Origin: Treponema sp. | Lineage (GTDB): Bacteria > Spirochaetota > Spirochaetia > Treponematales > Treponemataceae | Assembly: GCA_024400915.1 (NCBI GenBank) | Contig: JAKSLX010000008.1 | Coordinates: 48,037-112,036 of the forward strand | Direction: 5' to 3' | Length of the DNA stretch: 64,000 nt | Shown: positions 42,986 through 50,248 of the stretch, in pieces | Layout of the letters: the number at the start of each line of letters is the position of its first letter | How positions within the stretch are numbered: the first letter of the stretch is position 1 | The notes under the pieces: generated by a model | Databases searched by the model: none | Told to the model about the DNA's origin: nothing | What the model saw: only the letters and a program-made list of their open reading frames with translations | Position numbers and translations under genes: made by a program

Positions 42986-43035
42986 TATAACCTATAAGTT
43001 ATTCTTTAAGTTCAAAGTACAATTTATAGGTTATA
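42986..43035. repeat. 12-bp inverted repeat downstream of the integrase
   Basis: TATAACCTATAA (42986-42997) and TTATAGGTTATA (43024-43035) are perfect complements separated by 26 bp. With no T-run beyond it, it may be a weak terminator or a protein-binding site before higBA. Confidence 0.55.
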
Positions 43036-43047
43036 ATATAATTTATT

Positions 43048-43087
43048 GCGTATTACGTATTGCGTAATACGCGTGAAGAGGTATAAT
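43048..43087 (+). promoter_or_regulatory. higBA operator and promoter
   Basis: A perfect 10-bp inverted repeat GCGTATTACG-TATTG-CGTAATACGC (43048-43072) overlaps a TTGCGT -35 (43060-43065). TATAAT follows at 43082-43087. It is probably the HigA binding site for autorepression. Predicted transcription would begin at about 43094, the higB start codon itself. Confidence 0.65.
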
Positions 43088-43093
43088 ATATAT

Positions 43094-43372
43094 ATGATAA
43101 AGTCGTTCAAATGTAAAGATACAGAAGAACTATATAAGACTGGTGAAAATCGAAGGTTCAAGGCAATTGAAAGAGTTGCGTTGAGAAAACTTGATATGAT
43201 TCAGGCTGCAATTAAGGTAGATACGTTACGCATTCCTCCTGCAAATCATCTTGAACAGTTAGCAGGCGACAGAGAGGGACAATACAGTATACGTATAAAT
43301 GATCAATGGCGTATTTGCTTTCGATGGGAAGGTACAGATGCTTTTGATGTTGAAATTGTTGATTATCATTAA
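43094..43372 (+). CDS. higB: HigB-family toxin (RelE superfamily)
   Basis: The 92-residue protein starts MIKSFKCKDTEELYKTGENR and has LRIPPANHLEQLAGDREGQY and SIRINDQWRICFRW, the HigB/killer-protein pattern. HigB toxins cleave mRNA on the ribosome. ATG 43094 has no near ribosome-binding site (GAAGAGG is 12-13 nt away), so initiation may be leaderless or weak. Toxin precedes antitoxin, as in HigBA. Confidence 0.88.
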   Translation: MIKSFKCKDTEELYKTGENRRFKAIERVALRKLDMIQAAIKVDTLRIPPANHLEQLAGDREGQYSIRINDQWRICFRWEGTDAFDVEIVDYH

Positions 43373-43386
43373 TAAGGAGGTTTAGT

Positions 43387-43680
43387 ATGAGAACAAAAAA
43401 TCTTATTACTCCAGGTGAAATACTGTTAGAAGAATTTCTAAAACCAATGAATATCAGTCAGAATAGACTTGCTATAGAACTGTTTGTTCCTGCTGCTAGA
43501 ATAAATGCAATTATAAAAGGAACTCGTGCTATTACAGCAGATACAGCATTACGTTTAGGAAAGTATTTTGGTACTGGCCCTGAATTTTGGCTTAATCTTC
43601 AGGCAAATTATGATTTATGTTTGGCCGAGAAGGAAGCTGAAAAGGATTTAAAAAGAATTCAGGTATATGCATTTGCATAA
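43387..43680 (+). CDS. higA: HigA-family antitoxin
   Basis: The 97-residue XRE-type HTH protein begins RTKNLITPGEILLEEFLKPM, with NRLAIELFVPAARINAIIKG as the recognition helix region. It neutralises HigB and represses the pair. A strong AAGGAGG 14 bp after higB should give more antitoxin than toxin. The pair probably stabilises the mobile element. Confidence 0.9.
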   Translation: MRTKNLITPGEILLEEFLKPMNISQNRLAIELFVPAARINAIIKGTRAITADTALRLGKYFGTGPEFWLNLQANYDLCLAEKEAEKDLKRIQVYAFA

Positions 43681-43702
43681 TATAAAAAGAAGTTTTTAGT
43701 AC

Positions 43703-43837
43703 TTATTTCTTCAACTTTGCTTCACGCTGGAGACGGCGGAGTTCAAGGCTATCGGCAATTTCTTTGCTGATGGCCTTTTGTTTTTCTTCATCATAAAATT
43801 CAAGAGCAACTTGAATGACATATTCATTGCAGTTCAT
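43703..43837 (-). pseudogene. Remnant of a repressor C-terminus (partial duplicate of the gene at 46102-46737)
   Basis: A 44-codon minus-strand frame ends in DEEKQKAISKEIADSLELRR and QREAKLKK, nearly identical to the last ~29 residues of the tandem-HTH repressor. About 90 bp match with only a few substitutions. The N-terminal part is unrelated and there is no HTH. It could be a decay product of a duplicated regulator, or the left arm of a direct repeat flanking 43.8-46.1 kb. Confidence 0.7.
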
Positions 43838-43876
43838 TATAGTTAATTCTATCGAGACGTATGTTTTGATAAATCA

Positions 43877-43892
43877 GTTGGCTTAAGCCAAC
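43877..43892. promoter_or_regulatory. Perfect 16-bp palindrome upstream of the small XRE gene
   Basis: GTTGGCTTAAGCCAAC is a perfect palindrome about 130 bp before the XRE start, a likely operator. Between it and the gene a 13-codon frame (MTDIKSVIISVES) has an AAAGGA box. A CCATAGCTT/AAGCTATGG inverted repeat (43982-44014) ends at the ribosome-binding site. No other gene is visible in 43838-44022. Confidence 0.45.
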
Positions 43893-44022
43893 AAAAAACA
43901 AAGGACAGAAAATAATGACAGACATTAAATCCGTAATTATTTCTGTGGAAAGCTAAAGTCAACATTGTGCTGAAATGCAGACCATAGCTTCCCACCTAAA
44001 AACTAAAGCTATGGAGAAAAAA

Positions 44023-44307
44023 ATGGCTAAGCTTGTTAAGCCGGTATTGGACTTGAAGGCTACCGGTGAAAAAATCAAATATTATCGAAATCAAAAAAAT
44101 CTAACAGTAAAAAATTTGCAGTTGATTCTTGGTATGGAAAAACCTCAGGCAATCTATAACTGGGAAAGCGGAATCAATATGCCTGCAATTGACAATCTGA
44201 TTGTATTAGCAAATCTATTTGATTGTACAATGGATGATCTTGTTGAGACTACACTTATAGAAATTGAGGTGTATGAAGACGGATTTCCCAGTTTGAAGTC
44301 AGCGTAA
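44023..44307 (+). CDS. Small XRE-family HTH regulator
   Basis: The 94-residue protein starts at ATG 44023, six bases after GGAG; upstream ATGs at 43975 and 44011 lie in the hairpin. The HTH spans ~15-70 (GEKIKYYRNQKNLTVKNLQL, QAIYNWESGINMPAIDNLI, LANLFDCTMDDLV). It is a typical element-encoded regulator. Targets are unknown. Confidence 0.8.
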   Translation: MAKLVKPVLDLKATGEKIKYYRNQKNLTVKNLQLILGMEKPQAIYNWESGINMPAIDNLIVLANLFDCTMDDLVETTLIEIEVYEDGFPSLKSA

Positions 44308-44381
44308 TAATCAAGACAAAAATTAATTTACTCACAAAAAAGGGAGTGCAAAACCTTGCCCCCTAAGGAAGTTATGCAAAA

Positions 44382-45164
44382 ATGATAAATATGTTTTTTG
44401 ATAGATATAGCCGGTTCAATCCGGATAAATGGGTTTGGAGTCTTTGGCCTGGTATACATTCTCATTCTTATGGTGAAGAAGCAAAAGAAAATCAGGAAAG
44501 ATATATGAAATTCAGAGCTCGTAGAAGTGATTCACGAGGATATGAGAAATATGAAAATCGTGATGTTGTTCCACCTGATTTTTATTCTGTTGAACGAGAT
44601 GCTGCTCAGTTTGGTTTGGATGAAGTAACCGTAGAGGATTTTTTCGGAATTAAGTGGACTGGAAGTAAAGGTAAGCATGAAACAGTTTATGCTCCAGACT
44701 ATGAAGGTCATCTTTATTACTGGCCCAAAGGTGAAGAGGCAACTTATTACGAAGATGATGAACCTGCAGTTTCTGAGGAATATACAGATAGAGATTCTCC
44801 TCCAGCAGAAATATATTACCCAATGGAGAGAGGCCATCCACATTTTGATTATATTTGGGTGAACATTCGGGATATTGTAAGTGCAGTATATAAATATCAG
44901 GTTTGTAATCATCTTTTTAAGTACACTCGCATTGAGGTGAAATTTGCTGATGGTGAAGAAATGTCATTTTATGAAGGTGACTGTTATTCACAGCTTCTTT
45001 CGGCTTTGAAGAAATTCGGAAAAGAAGAAATCGTTACTGAAATTCTTGCTGAAATGAATTTGCATTTTAATGCTTTGCGTGATTCTGAAAGAAATGAAAA
45101 TCGTGAATTCTGGCCTGGAAAAACAGCAGAAGAATACTTTGAAGATGCATTGAAGGAGAAGTAA
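44382..45164 (+). CDS. Acidic hypothetical protein
   Basis: The 260-residue, Glu/Asp/Tyr/Trp-rich protein starts MINMFFDRYSRFNPDKWVWS. I recognise no family. Notable segments are an aromatic N-terminus, a highly acidic centre (EEATYYEDDEPAVSEEYTDR) and a C-terminal helix ending WPGKTAEEYFEDALKEK. AAGGAAG precedes the ATG. Only 3 bp separate it from the metallophosphatase gene, so the two are surely co-expressed and may act together. Confidence 0.6.
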   Translation: MINMFFDRYSRFNPDKWVWSLWPGIHSHSYGEEAKENQERYMKFRARRSDSRGYEKYENRDVVPPDFYSVERDAAQFGLDEVTVEDFFGIKWTGSKGKHETVYAPDYEGHLYYWPKGEEATYYEDDEPAVSEEYTDRDSPPAEIYYPMERGHPHFDYIWVNIRDIVSAVYKYQVCNHLFKYTRIEVKFADGEEMSFYEGDCYSQLLSALKKFGKEEIVTEILAEMNLHFNALRDSERNENREFWPGKTAEEYFEDALKEK

Positions 45165-45167
45165 TAA

Positions 45168-46097
45168 ATGAAACTCTATATTTTATCTGACATACATTAT
45201 GATTTTTATCTGAAAAGTTACCATGGAAATATGGATCGATTTTTTGAACAACGATTTTTGCCAGCGGACACAATTGTTATTGCAGGTGATATTGCAAACA
45301 CTATTGCTGATATGGAATTGTTTCTGAAGGAAATTTCAAAACGGTATAAGAATGTTGTACTGTGTCTTGGAAATCATGATTTGACAATTACTTGGGAAAA
45401 TGGTGCATTTAAAACTTCAGAAGAAAAAATTGAGGCTCTTCAGAAGTTGTGTGATTCTTTCCAAAATGTTCATATGCTTGAAGGTCGCACTGTAACAATT
45501 GATGGTGTTAAGTTTGGCGGATGCATGGGTATGTGGGATTATTCATTTTTATATTATGACGAATGTGCAGAATCTCAAATGAATTACATCTGGAAGCATA
45601 ATTGGTTTGACGGTGTTCACTGGAATTATTGCAATCAGAACATCAAGGAAATCCGTGCAGTTCAGTTTGAAAAAATGAGGAATGTACTGGATGAAAAACC
45701 TGATGTAATGCTTACACATTTTTCTCCGCTTAGAAATAATATGCCAGCTCACTACAAGACTAATGAATATTCAACGTATTTTTATTTTGATAATAAAATT
45801 GCTGATGACTATCTGGCAGAAAATTCAAAGCGAATCTGGTGCAGCGGTCATGTACATGATGCTTATAAGGATGGACAGATTTTGATTCATCCAAATGCAT
45901 ATCCGAATGAACATGCAAGAGTATTTAATAAGCTTCATAGGAAAGATTTTCTGGTGGAGGTTCAAATGATTGAGTTGAATTTGGAAAATATTGAAAATCT
46001 ATTTGTAACTTCAGGTAAAGCAATTTCACTACTCATGGAATTATTGGAAAATCCACCTGAGCCAAATGATGCTTTGAAAAGATTGTTTAAAAATTAG
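45168..46097 (+). CDS. Calcineurin-like metallophosphoesterase
   Basis: The 309-residue protein has the five metallophosphatase blocks: LYILSDIHYD (DxH), IAGDIANT (GDx), LCLGNHDLT (GNHD), VMLTHFSPL (H) and WCSGHVHDAYK (GHxH). They form the two-metal site. The C-terminal ~60 residues are an added helical tail. The substrate (nucleotide, phosphoprotein or nucleic acid) cannot be read. Its partner gene is the acidic protein just upstream. Confidence 0.85.
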   Translation: MKLYILSDIHYDFYLKSYHGNMDRFFEQRFLPADTIVIAGDIANTIADMELFLKEISKRYKNVVLCLGNHDLTITWENGAFKTSEEKIEALQKLCDSFQNVHMLEGRTVTIDGVKFGGCMGMWDYSFLYYDECAESQMNYIWKHNWFDGVHWNYCNQNIKEIRAVQFEKMRNVLDEKPDVMLTHFSPLRNNMPAHYKTNEYSTYFYFDNKIADDYLAENSKRIWCSGHVHDAYKDGQILIHPNAYPNEHARVFNKLHRKDFLVEVQMIELNLENIENLFVTSGKAISLLMELLENPPEPNDALKRLFKN

Positions 46098-46101
46098 CTT
46101 T

Positions 46102-46737
46102 TTATTTCTTCAATTTTGCTTCACGCTGGAGACGGCGGAGTTCAAGGCTGTCGGCAATTTCTTTGCTGACGGCCTTTTGTTTTTCTTCATCCAAACAGTC
46201 AAAGCCTTTTAGAAAGCCTTCGTGTTCTTTTGCAAGTTTGTAAAGATAAGTGTCGATAACCTGATCTGTTTCTTCCTTGCCTGTTAAAAGCCAGTCTGTT
46301 GTTACTTTAAGTTCTTTGGCAATGGATGTGATGATTGATTCAGGAACATTGATGCGACCAAGAGACCAGTTATTGATAAGATCGAAGTCAGCAACTTTTC
46401 CCAAATGCTCTGTATAAAGTTCTGCTAACGGAGTATCAAATGAATTTGTATTCTGGCGAAGAATCGTTTCAATGCGGTCCATGATTGTATGACGGCTTAT
46501 TGAAACAATGCTAATTTCTGTTTTGGGGTCTTCTCCGTTTACAAGCCAATCGATAGACACGTTTAGAAAGTCCGCAACTTTACAGATGAGTTCTGTATTA
46601 GGAAGAATATTTTTATGTTTCCATGCAGCAATGGTTGAAGGTGGAATATCAATCTGAGAACAGAATTGTCTGCGACTAATTCCTTTTTTTTCGAGGAGAA
46701 AATCTAAAATTTCAACTAATTCAATACCATTACGCAT
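46102..46737 (-). CDS. Tandem-HTH XRE-type repressor
   Basis: The 211-residue protein has two HTH modules. Residues ~8-66 contain GISRRQFCSQIDIPPSTIAA and VADFLNVSIDWLVNGE. Residues ~86-155 contain LAELYTEHLGKVADFDLINN and IAKELKVTTDWLLTGKEE. Each ends with the DWLL/V-x-G signature of XRE repressors, suggesting internal duplication. The C-terminus (FDCLDEEKQKAVSKEIADS) is charged and helical and is the part duplicated at 43703-43837. It is transcribed divergently from the replication region. The palindromes at 46782-46815 are the likely operators. Confidence 0.85.
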   Translation of the reverse strand: MRNGIELVEILDFLLEKKGISRRQFCSQIDIPPSTIAAWKHKNILPNTELICKVADFLNVSIDWLVNGEDPKTEISIVSISRHTIMDRIETILRQNTNSFDTPLAELYTEHLGKVADFDLINNWSLGRINVPESIITSIAKELKVTTDWLLTGKEETDQVIDTYLYKLAKEHEGFLKGFDCLDEEKQKAVSKEIADSLELRRLQREAKLKK

Positions 46738-46781
46738 TTTTTGTTGACAACACCAGAAAATATTAGTATATTTTAATTATG

Positions 46782-46815
46782 GTTGATATATCAAACATAA
46801 GATTTATATATCAAC
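46782..46815. promoter_or_regulatory. Operator between the repressor and the replication genes
   Basis: GTTGATATAT (46782-46791) and ATATATCAAC (46806-46815) form a perfect 10-bp inverted repeat. The left arm itself lies in the 12-bp palindrome TTGATATATCAA (46783-46794). Another palindrome, TGTTGACAACA (46742-46752), lies next to the repressor start. These sit in the divergent spacer 46738-46933, which contains no gene. Confidence 0.65.
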
Positions 46816-46933
46816 TGATATTACCAATCAAAATCTGTCAGATCATTGATTAGTAAATGCTTGTAATCCCAATTCTATCACAAAATGGACTTTAGTTATA
46901 TATCCCAATAACTGGAGTCCGAAAGGAGGCCTG

Positions 46934-47335
46934 ATGGCAAACAACTTTGATTTGGAGTTGAAAGAGATTCAACTACAGAATGAAAAGCTTGCACGTACTC
47001 TGAAAGAGGTTCTTAAGTATTTGGAACATCCAGAAGAACGCAAGACAATGGACAAGGAGTTCTACACAATCGCTGATTGTGCACTTCTTAAAGGTGGTGC
47101 TGCTTTGAATACTTTCAAGGCAAATCGTTTTTATTTACCAGGATGCGGAAATCCAAAATATGTCTGCTATGTGGCTGGTAAAATGTGTTTTGCAAAGAAG
47201 GAGGTGCTTAAATGGCTTAAGTTCAGCGATGCCGATTATGGTGAGTACGCCAAGGAATGCGGAATCAACATTCTTCCTGAAAAGTACGAAAGGATGGCTC
47301 GAAGGGCACGAGGAGAACTGTCATGTGCAGGATGA
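46934..47335 (+). CDS. HTH (excisionase-like) DNA-binding protein
   Basis: In this 133-residue protein, residues ~5-35 are helical and coiled-coil-like (LELKEIQLQNEKLARTLKEV). Residues ~45-95 resemble a winged-helix excisionase/helix-turn-helix domain (FYTIADCALLKGGAALNTFK, VCYVAGKMCFAKKEVLKWLK). Several Cys are present. A strong AAAGGAGG precedes the ATG. The position before the replication genes suggests a directionality factor or replication regulator. The assignment is tentative. Confidence 0.5.
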   Translation: MANNFDLELKEIQLQNEKLARTLKEVLKYLEHPEERKTMDKEFYTIADCALLKGGAALNTFKANRFYLPGCGNPKYVCYVAGKMCFAKKEVLKWLKFSDADYGEYAKECGINILPEKYERMARRARGELSCAG

Positions 47336-47347
47336 TTTCAAAGGGAC

Positions 47348-47385
47348 AAAAAAAATGCGCCTTTGAGTTGCAGCTCAAAAACGCA
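47348..47385 (-). terminator. Minus-strand terminator upstream of the replication initiator gene
   Basis: On the minus strand a hairpin (TGCG..TTTGAG / CTCAAA..CGCA, 6+4 bp with a 2x2 internal loop) is followed by eight T. In the plus direction it is preceded by the A-run and has no T-run. It would end a transcript running antisense to the initiator leader. The remainder of 47336-47464 has no ORF. Confidence 0.6.
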
Positions 47386-47464
47386 GTAAAAAGTTCGTCT
47401 AAAAACTTAATGAACTTATCCTACACAATTTTCGGATCTTTTTCTACTGGCAAAAGGTTGAGTT

Positions 47465-48478
47465 ATGAGTGAGACCTTTTTTGTTAAGCAGCAGAAAAAA
47501 GACAGGTATACAATTTTGGACAAGACATGTATTGAAGATCCAAGACTTTCCTGGAAAGCCAAAGGTCTTCATACATATCTGATGAGTTTACCGGATGACT
47601 GGAAGATTTATCTTTCGGAGATTGTAAAGCATTCCACCGATGGAATTGATTCCCTGTATTCAGCCATAAAACAGCTGGAAACATACGGATACATCAGGAA
47701 GGCAAAAATCCGGCGTGACGATGGATGCTTTGGAGGAACTTCATACTACGTTTATGAAAAACCTGAAGTTCAACCAGACCGGGAAAATCCAGACGTGGAT
47801 AATCCAGACACGGAAAAACCACGCGTGGAAAATCCCACACTACTAAATACTAATATACTAAATACTAATTTAAATAAAACTGAACTAACTAACTGTGACC
47901 CGCTAAAAGTCAGTCAGTCAGTTTCTTTTACAGATTTAGTAAAAAGTATTTTTGATGGTGAATATCCATTCGACAAAAACTTTGAGACAGATGTTCAGAG
48001 AAGATTTTCAAAGTGGAACTGTGATGCATTCTATCTTGAATCATTTTTGAAATATGTCTTTGAACGGACCAAACTTGTAAAACCTACAAAGTCATTCCAT
48101 GGGCTTTACAGAACCCTGGCACTATCAACTTCAGTAATGGGTGATTTCAACAGAATGATTACCTATCGTGCTTTTGATTCCAAAAAGAGCGAGAACCGGA
48201 AAATCATTTATGCGGATTGCCCTGCATGTAAAACAAGGTTTGATGAACTTGAATACTATTGTCCGACTTGTCAGCTAAAGCTTGATTCAATCAAGAACGG
48301 TGATGAAACGGAAATACGGATTCACAAGGCTTTGTTTGAAATGCCTGAAGACGAAAAGGAAAAGCACAATGCCATGCTGGAAACCAGGACAAAATCGACA
48401 GGAAGATTCTTTCTGACTGCCGAGGAAAGACTACAGTTCTACAGGGAATATGGAATCCTGCAGAACAAGGAGAATTGA
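47465..48478 (+). CDS. Replication-initiator-like HTH protein with zinc ribbon (copy 1)
   Basis: In this 337-residue protein, residues ~10-95 form a winged-helix replication-initiator domain (LSWKAKGLHTYLMSLPDDW, STDGIDSLYSAIKQLETYGY) of the kind found in phage and plasmid Rep/DnaD-like proteins. A linker carries repeated acidic/Pro units (NPDVDNPDTEKPRVENP). Residues ~185-245 are a helical domain, and CPACKTRFDELEYYCPTC is a zinc ribbon. It is a paralogue of the gene at 49424. It probably binds the element's origin and recruits DnaB; this is inference. Confidence 0.65.
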   Translation: MSETFFVKQQKKDRYTILDKTCIEDPRLSWKAKGLHTYLMSLPDDWKIYLSEIVKHSTDGIDSLYSAIKQLETYGYIRKAKIRRDDGCFGGTSYYVYEKPEVQPDRENPDVDNPDTEKPRVENPTLLNTNILNTNLNKTELTNCDPLKVSQSVSFTDLVKSIFDGEYPFDKNFETDVQRRFSKWNCDAFYLESFLKYVFERTKLVKPTKSFHGLYRTLALSTSVMGDFNRMITYRAFDSKKSENRKIIYADCPACKTRFDELEYYCPTCQLKLDSIKNGDETEIRIHKALFEMPEDEKEKHNAMLETRTKSTGRFFLTAEERLQFYREYGILQNKEN

Positions 48479-49339
48479 TTGAACTTCATGAACAATCTTG
48501 CAGCCAAAGTAAAAGCTGCAGCTACATCTGTAATGACAGATAAAGTAATTATGGTTCCTGTTGAAAAACTCCACTTCGATGAGAAGTACAAGGCAGTTTT
48601 CAAACAGGAAGAAGACAAGGTACAGCGTATTGCTGATGACATGAAGGCAAACGGTTTTGACAAATCGCAGCCAATCATTGTCGATAAGGATTTTGGAATC
48701 CTTGATGGAAACAGCCGATTCATGGCCTGTGGTATTGCAGGAATTGCAAAGGTTCCCGTAATCATCAAGGAGTTTGAATCCCAAAAGGATGCTTTGATCT
48801 ACGAACTGAACCTTCAGATGAACAGGAGGAACATCAAGGATGATTCAGTTCTGATTGAAACCTACAACACCCTGGCGGCCTTTACTGACGAAAATGGCGG
48901 CAAGCTTTTTACCGATGTTGAAATCGCAGAGAAGCTTGGAGTCTCACCCCGTCAGATATCAAAGGCAAAGGAGGTTGATCTTAAGGCAAGTGATGAAATC
49001 AAGGAATCACTTGCCAACGGTGAAATCAGTTTGAACAAGGCCTATAACCAGATGAAGGAAGAGGCAAATGCTGAAGCTGAACCGGTAAAACCAGAAACTG
49101 CTGAATCAGTTGATTCCGGCAAAGATGCTTCTGAAAGTCTGGAAGTTCCGGCTGAAAGATCTGAGGAAACGCCTGCAGAAAAAGAACTTAAGAAAAGGGA
49201 CTACGAAAAAGTAATCCTTAAGTTCAGTCTGGATGATTTTGAAATCCTGAAATCTGCAGCAGATAGGAATAATCAATCCATTGCGGAATTGGTTATGGAT
49301 CTTACAAACGATTTCTTGAGCTGTATACAGCCTGCTTAA
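48479..49339 (+). CDS. ParB/Srx-fold DNA-binding protein
   Basis: The 286-residue protein starts at TTG 48479, directly after the previous stop, with AAGGAG six bases upstream; an ATG at 48488 is the alternative. The ParB N-terminal domain has SQPIIVDKDFGILDGNSRFM and IYELNLQMNRRNIKDD, and an HTH follows (TDVEIAEKLGVSPRQISKAK). After an acidic linker, a C-terminal CopG-like segment (KFSLDDFEILKSAADRNNQS) may dimerise. No ParA is visible. It may act in maintenance or as a replication regulator. Confidence 0.8.
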   Translation: MNFMNNLAAKVKAAATSVMTDKVIMVPVEKLHFDEKYKAVFKQEEDKVQRIADDMKANGFDKSQPIIVDKDFGILDGNSRFMACGIAGIAKVPVIIKEFESQKDALIYELNLQMNRRNIKDDSVLIETYNTLAAFTDENGGKLFTDVEIAEKLGVSPRQISKAKEVDLKASDEIKESLANGEISLNKAYNQMKEEANAEAEPVKPETAESVDSGKDASESLEVPAERSEETPAEKELKKRDYEKVILKFSLDDFEILKSAADRNNQSIAELVMDLTNDFLSCIQPA

Positions 49340-49423
49340 GATATAATCGTTTCAAAAACCGGTTGAGAAATCAGCCGGAAAAAAAAGCCTGCCCTAATTT
49401 TTTACATCATGAGGAATACATAA

Positions 49424-50248
49424 ATGGGTAACATTAACTTTAACCGTGATCCCCACAATCGGGATTACACTTGCATAAGCAATGAAATTTTACGGAATGC
49501 GGAACTTTCCTGGAAAGCCAAAGGTCTGTTCTGCTATATCTTGAGTCTTCCTGATAATTGGAGACTCTACAAATCTGAACTTCAGAACCACGGAAAAGAT
49601 GGAAGAACGTCAATCGATTCCGGTTTTGAAGAACTGGAAAATGCCGGCTTTATAAAAAGCATCCAGAAGAATCCTGGGGAACTTGAATTCTGCATAACTG
49701 AACGACCAGCAATCCATTTTTCAATCAGCGAAGCAGAAATTAAGCATACCCTGTGTACAAATTCAACAGAGGACCATGTACAAAACCAACAGCTACTAAA
49801 TACTGAAATAAATACTGAACTACTAACTACTGAAGCAGTTAGTAGCAGTTTAAATATTTCAGAAGAAAACTTGAAAAAGCATCTGCTTGAAAAATACAGG
49901 ATGAGTTTTTCAGAGGATTTCTACGCGAGGGTTGCGGCGGTCTGCGGTGAACAGAATGCAGATCCTGAAAACTATCTTGACTGGTTCTTGAAATCAAAAG
50001 AGAACAGCTGTTCAAACCTTCAGAATTACACCTACAAAACTGCAGTACTTCCCGGTGTGGTTGCTGAATACAAAAAGCATGAAAGTGATTCCGTGGCAAA
50101 ATCAAATGTCATTCACAAAACGAAAATCTGCAAAGCATGTGGGCATAAACTCACGAATGTAGATTTAAGTATGGGTGAATGTGTTTGCGGAAAAGACATT
50201 CTGGGTCCATCTGATTATGAAGAAGTATCAGGAGGCCAGAATGAGTAA
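49424..50248 (+). CDS. Replication-initiator-like HTH protein with zinc ribbon (copy 2)
   Basis: The 274-residue protein is a paralogue of the 47465 gene, sharing the SWKAKGL...LSLPD.W motif and the same layout: winged helix, low-complexity linker, helical domain (~165-215) and C-terminal Cys motif (CKACGHKLTNVDLSMGECVC). It overlaps dnaB by 8 bp, supporting a helicase-loading role. Two such proteins may divide origin binding and loading, or one may be an old duplicate. Confidence 0.6.
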   Translation: MGNINFNRDPHNRDYTCISNEILRNAELSWKAKGLFCYILSLPDNWRLYKSELQNHGKDGRTSIDSGFEELENAGFIKSIQKNPGELEFCITERPAIHFSISEAEIKHTLCTNSTEDHVQNQQLLNTEINTELLTTEAVSSSLNISEENLKKHLLEKYRMSFSEDFYARVAAVCGEQNADPENYLDWFLKSKENSCSNLQNYTYKTAVLPGVVAEYKKHESDSVAKSNVIHKTKICKACGHKLTNVDLSMGECVCGKDILGPSDYEEVSGGQNE

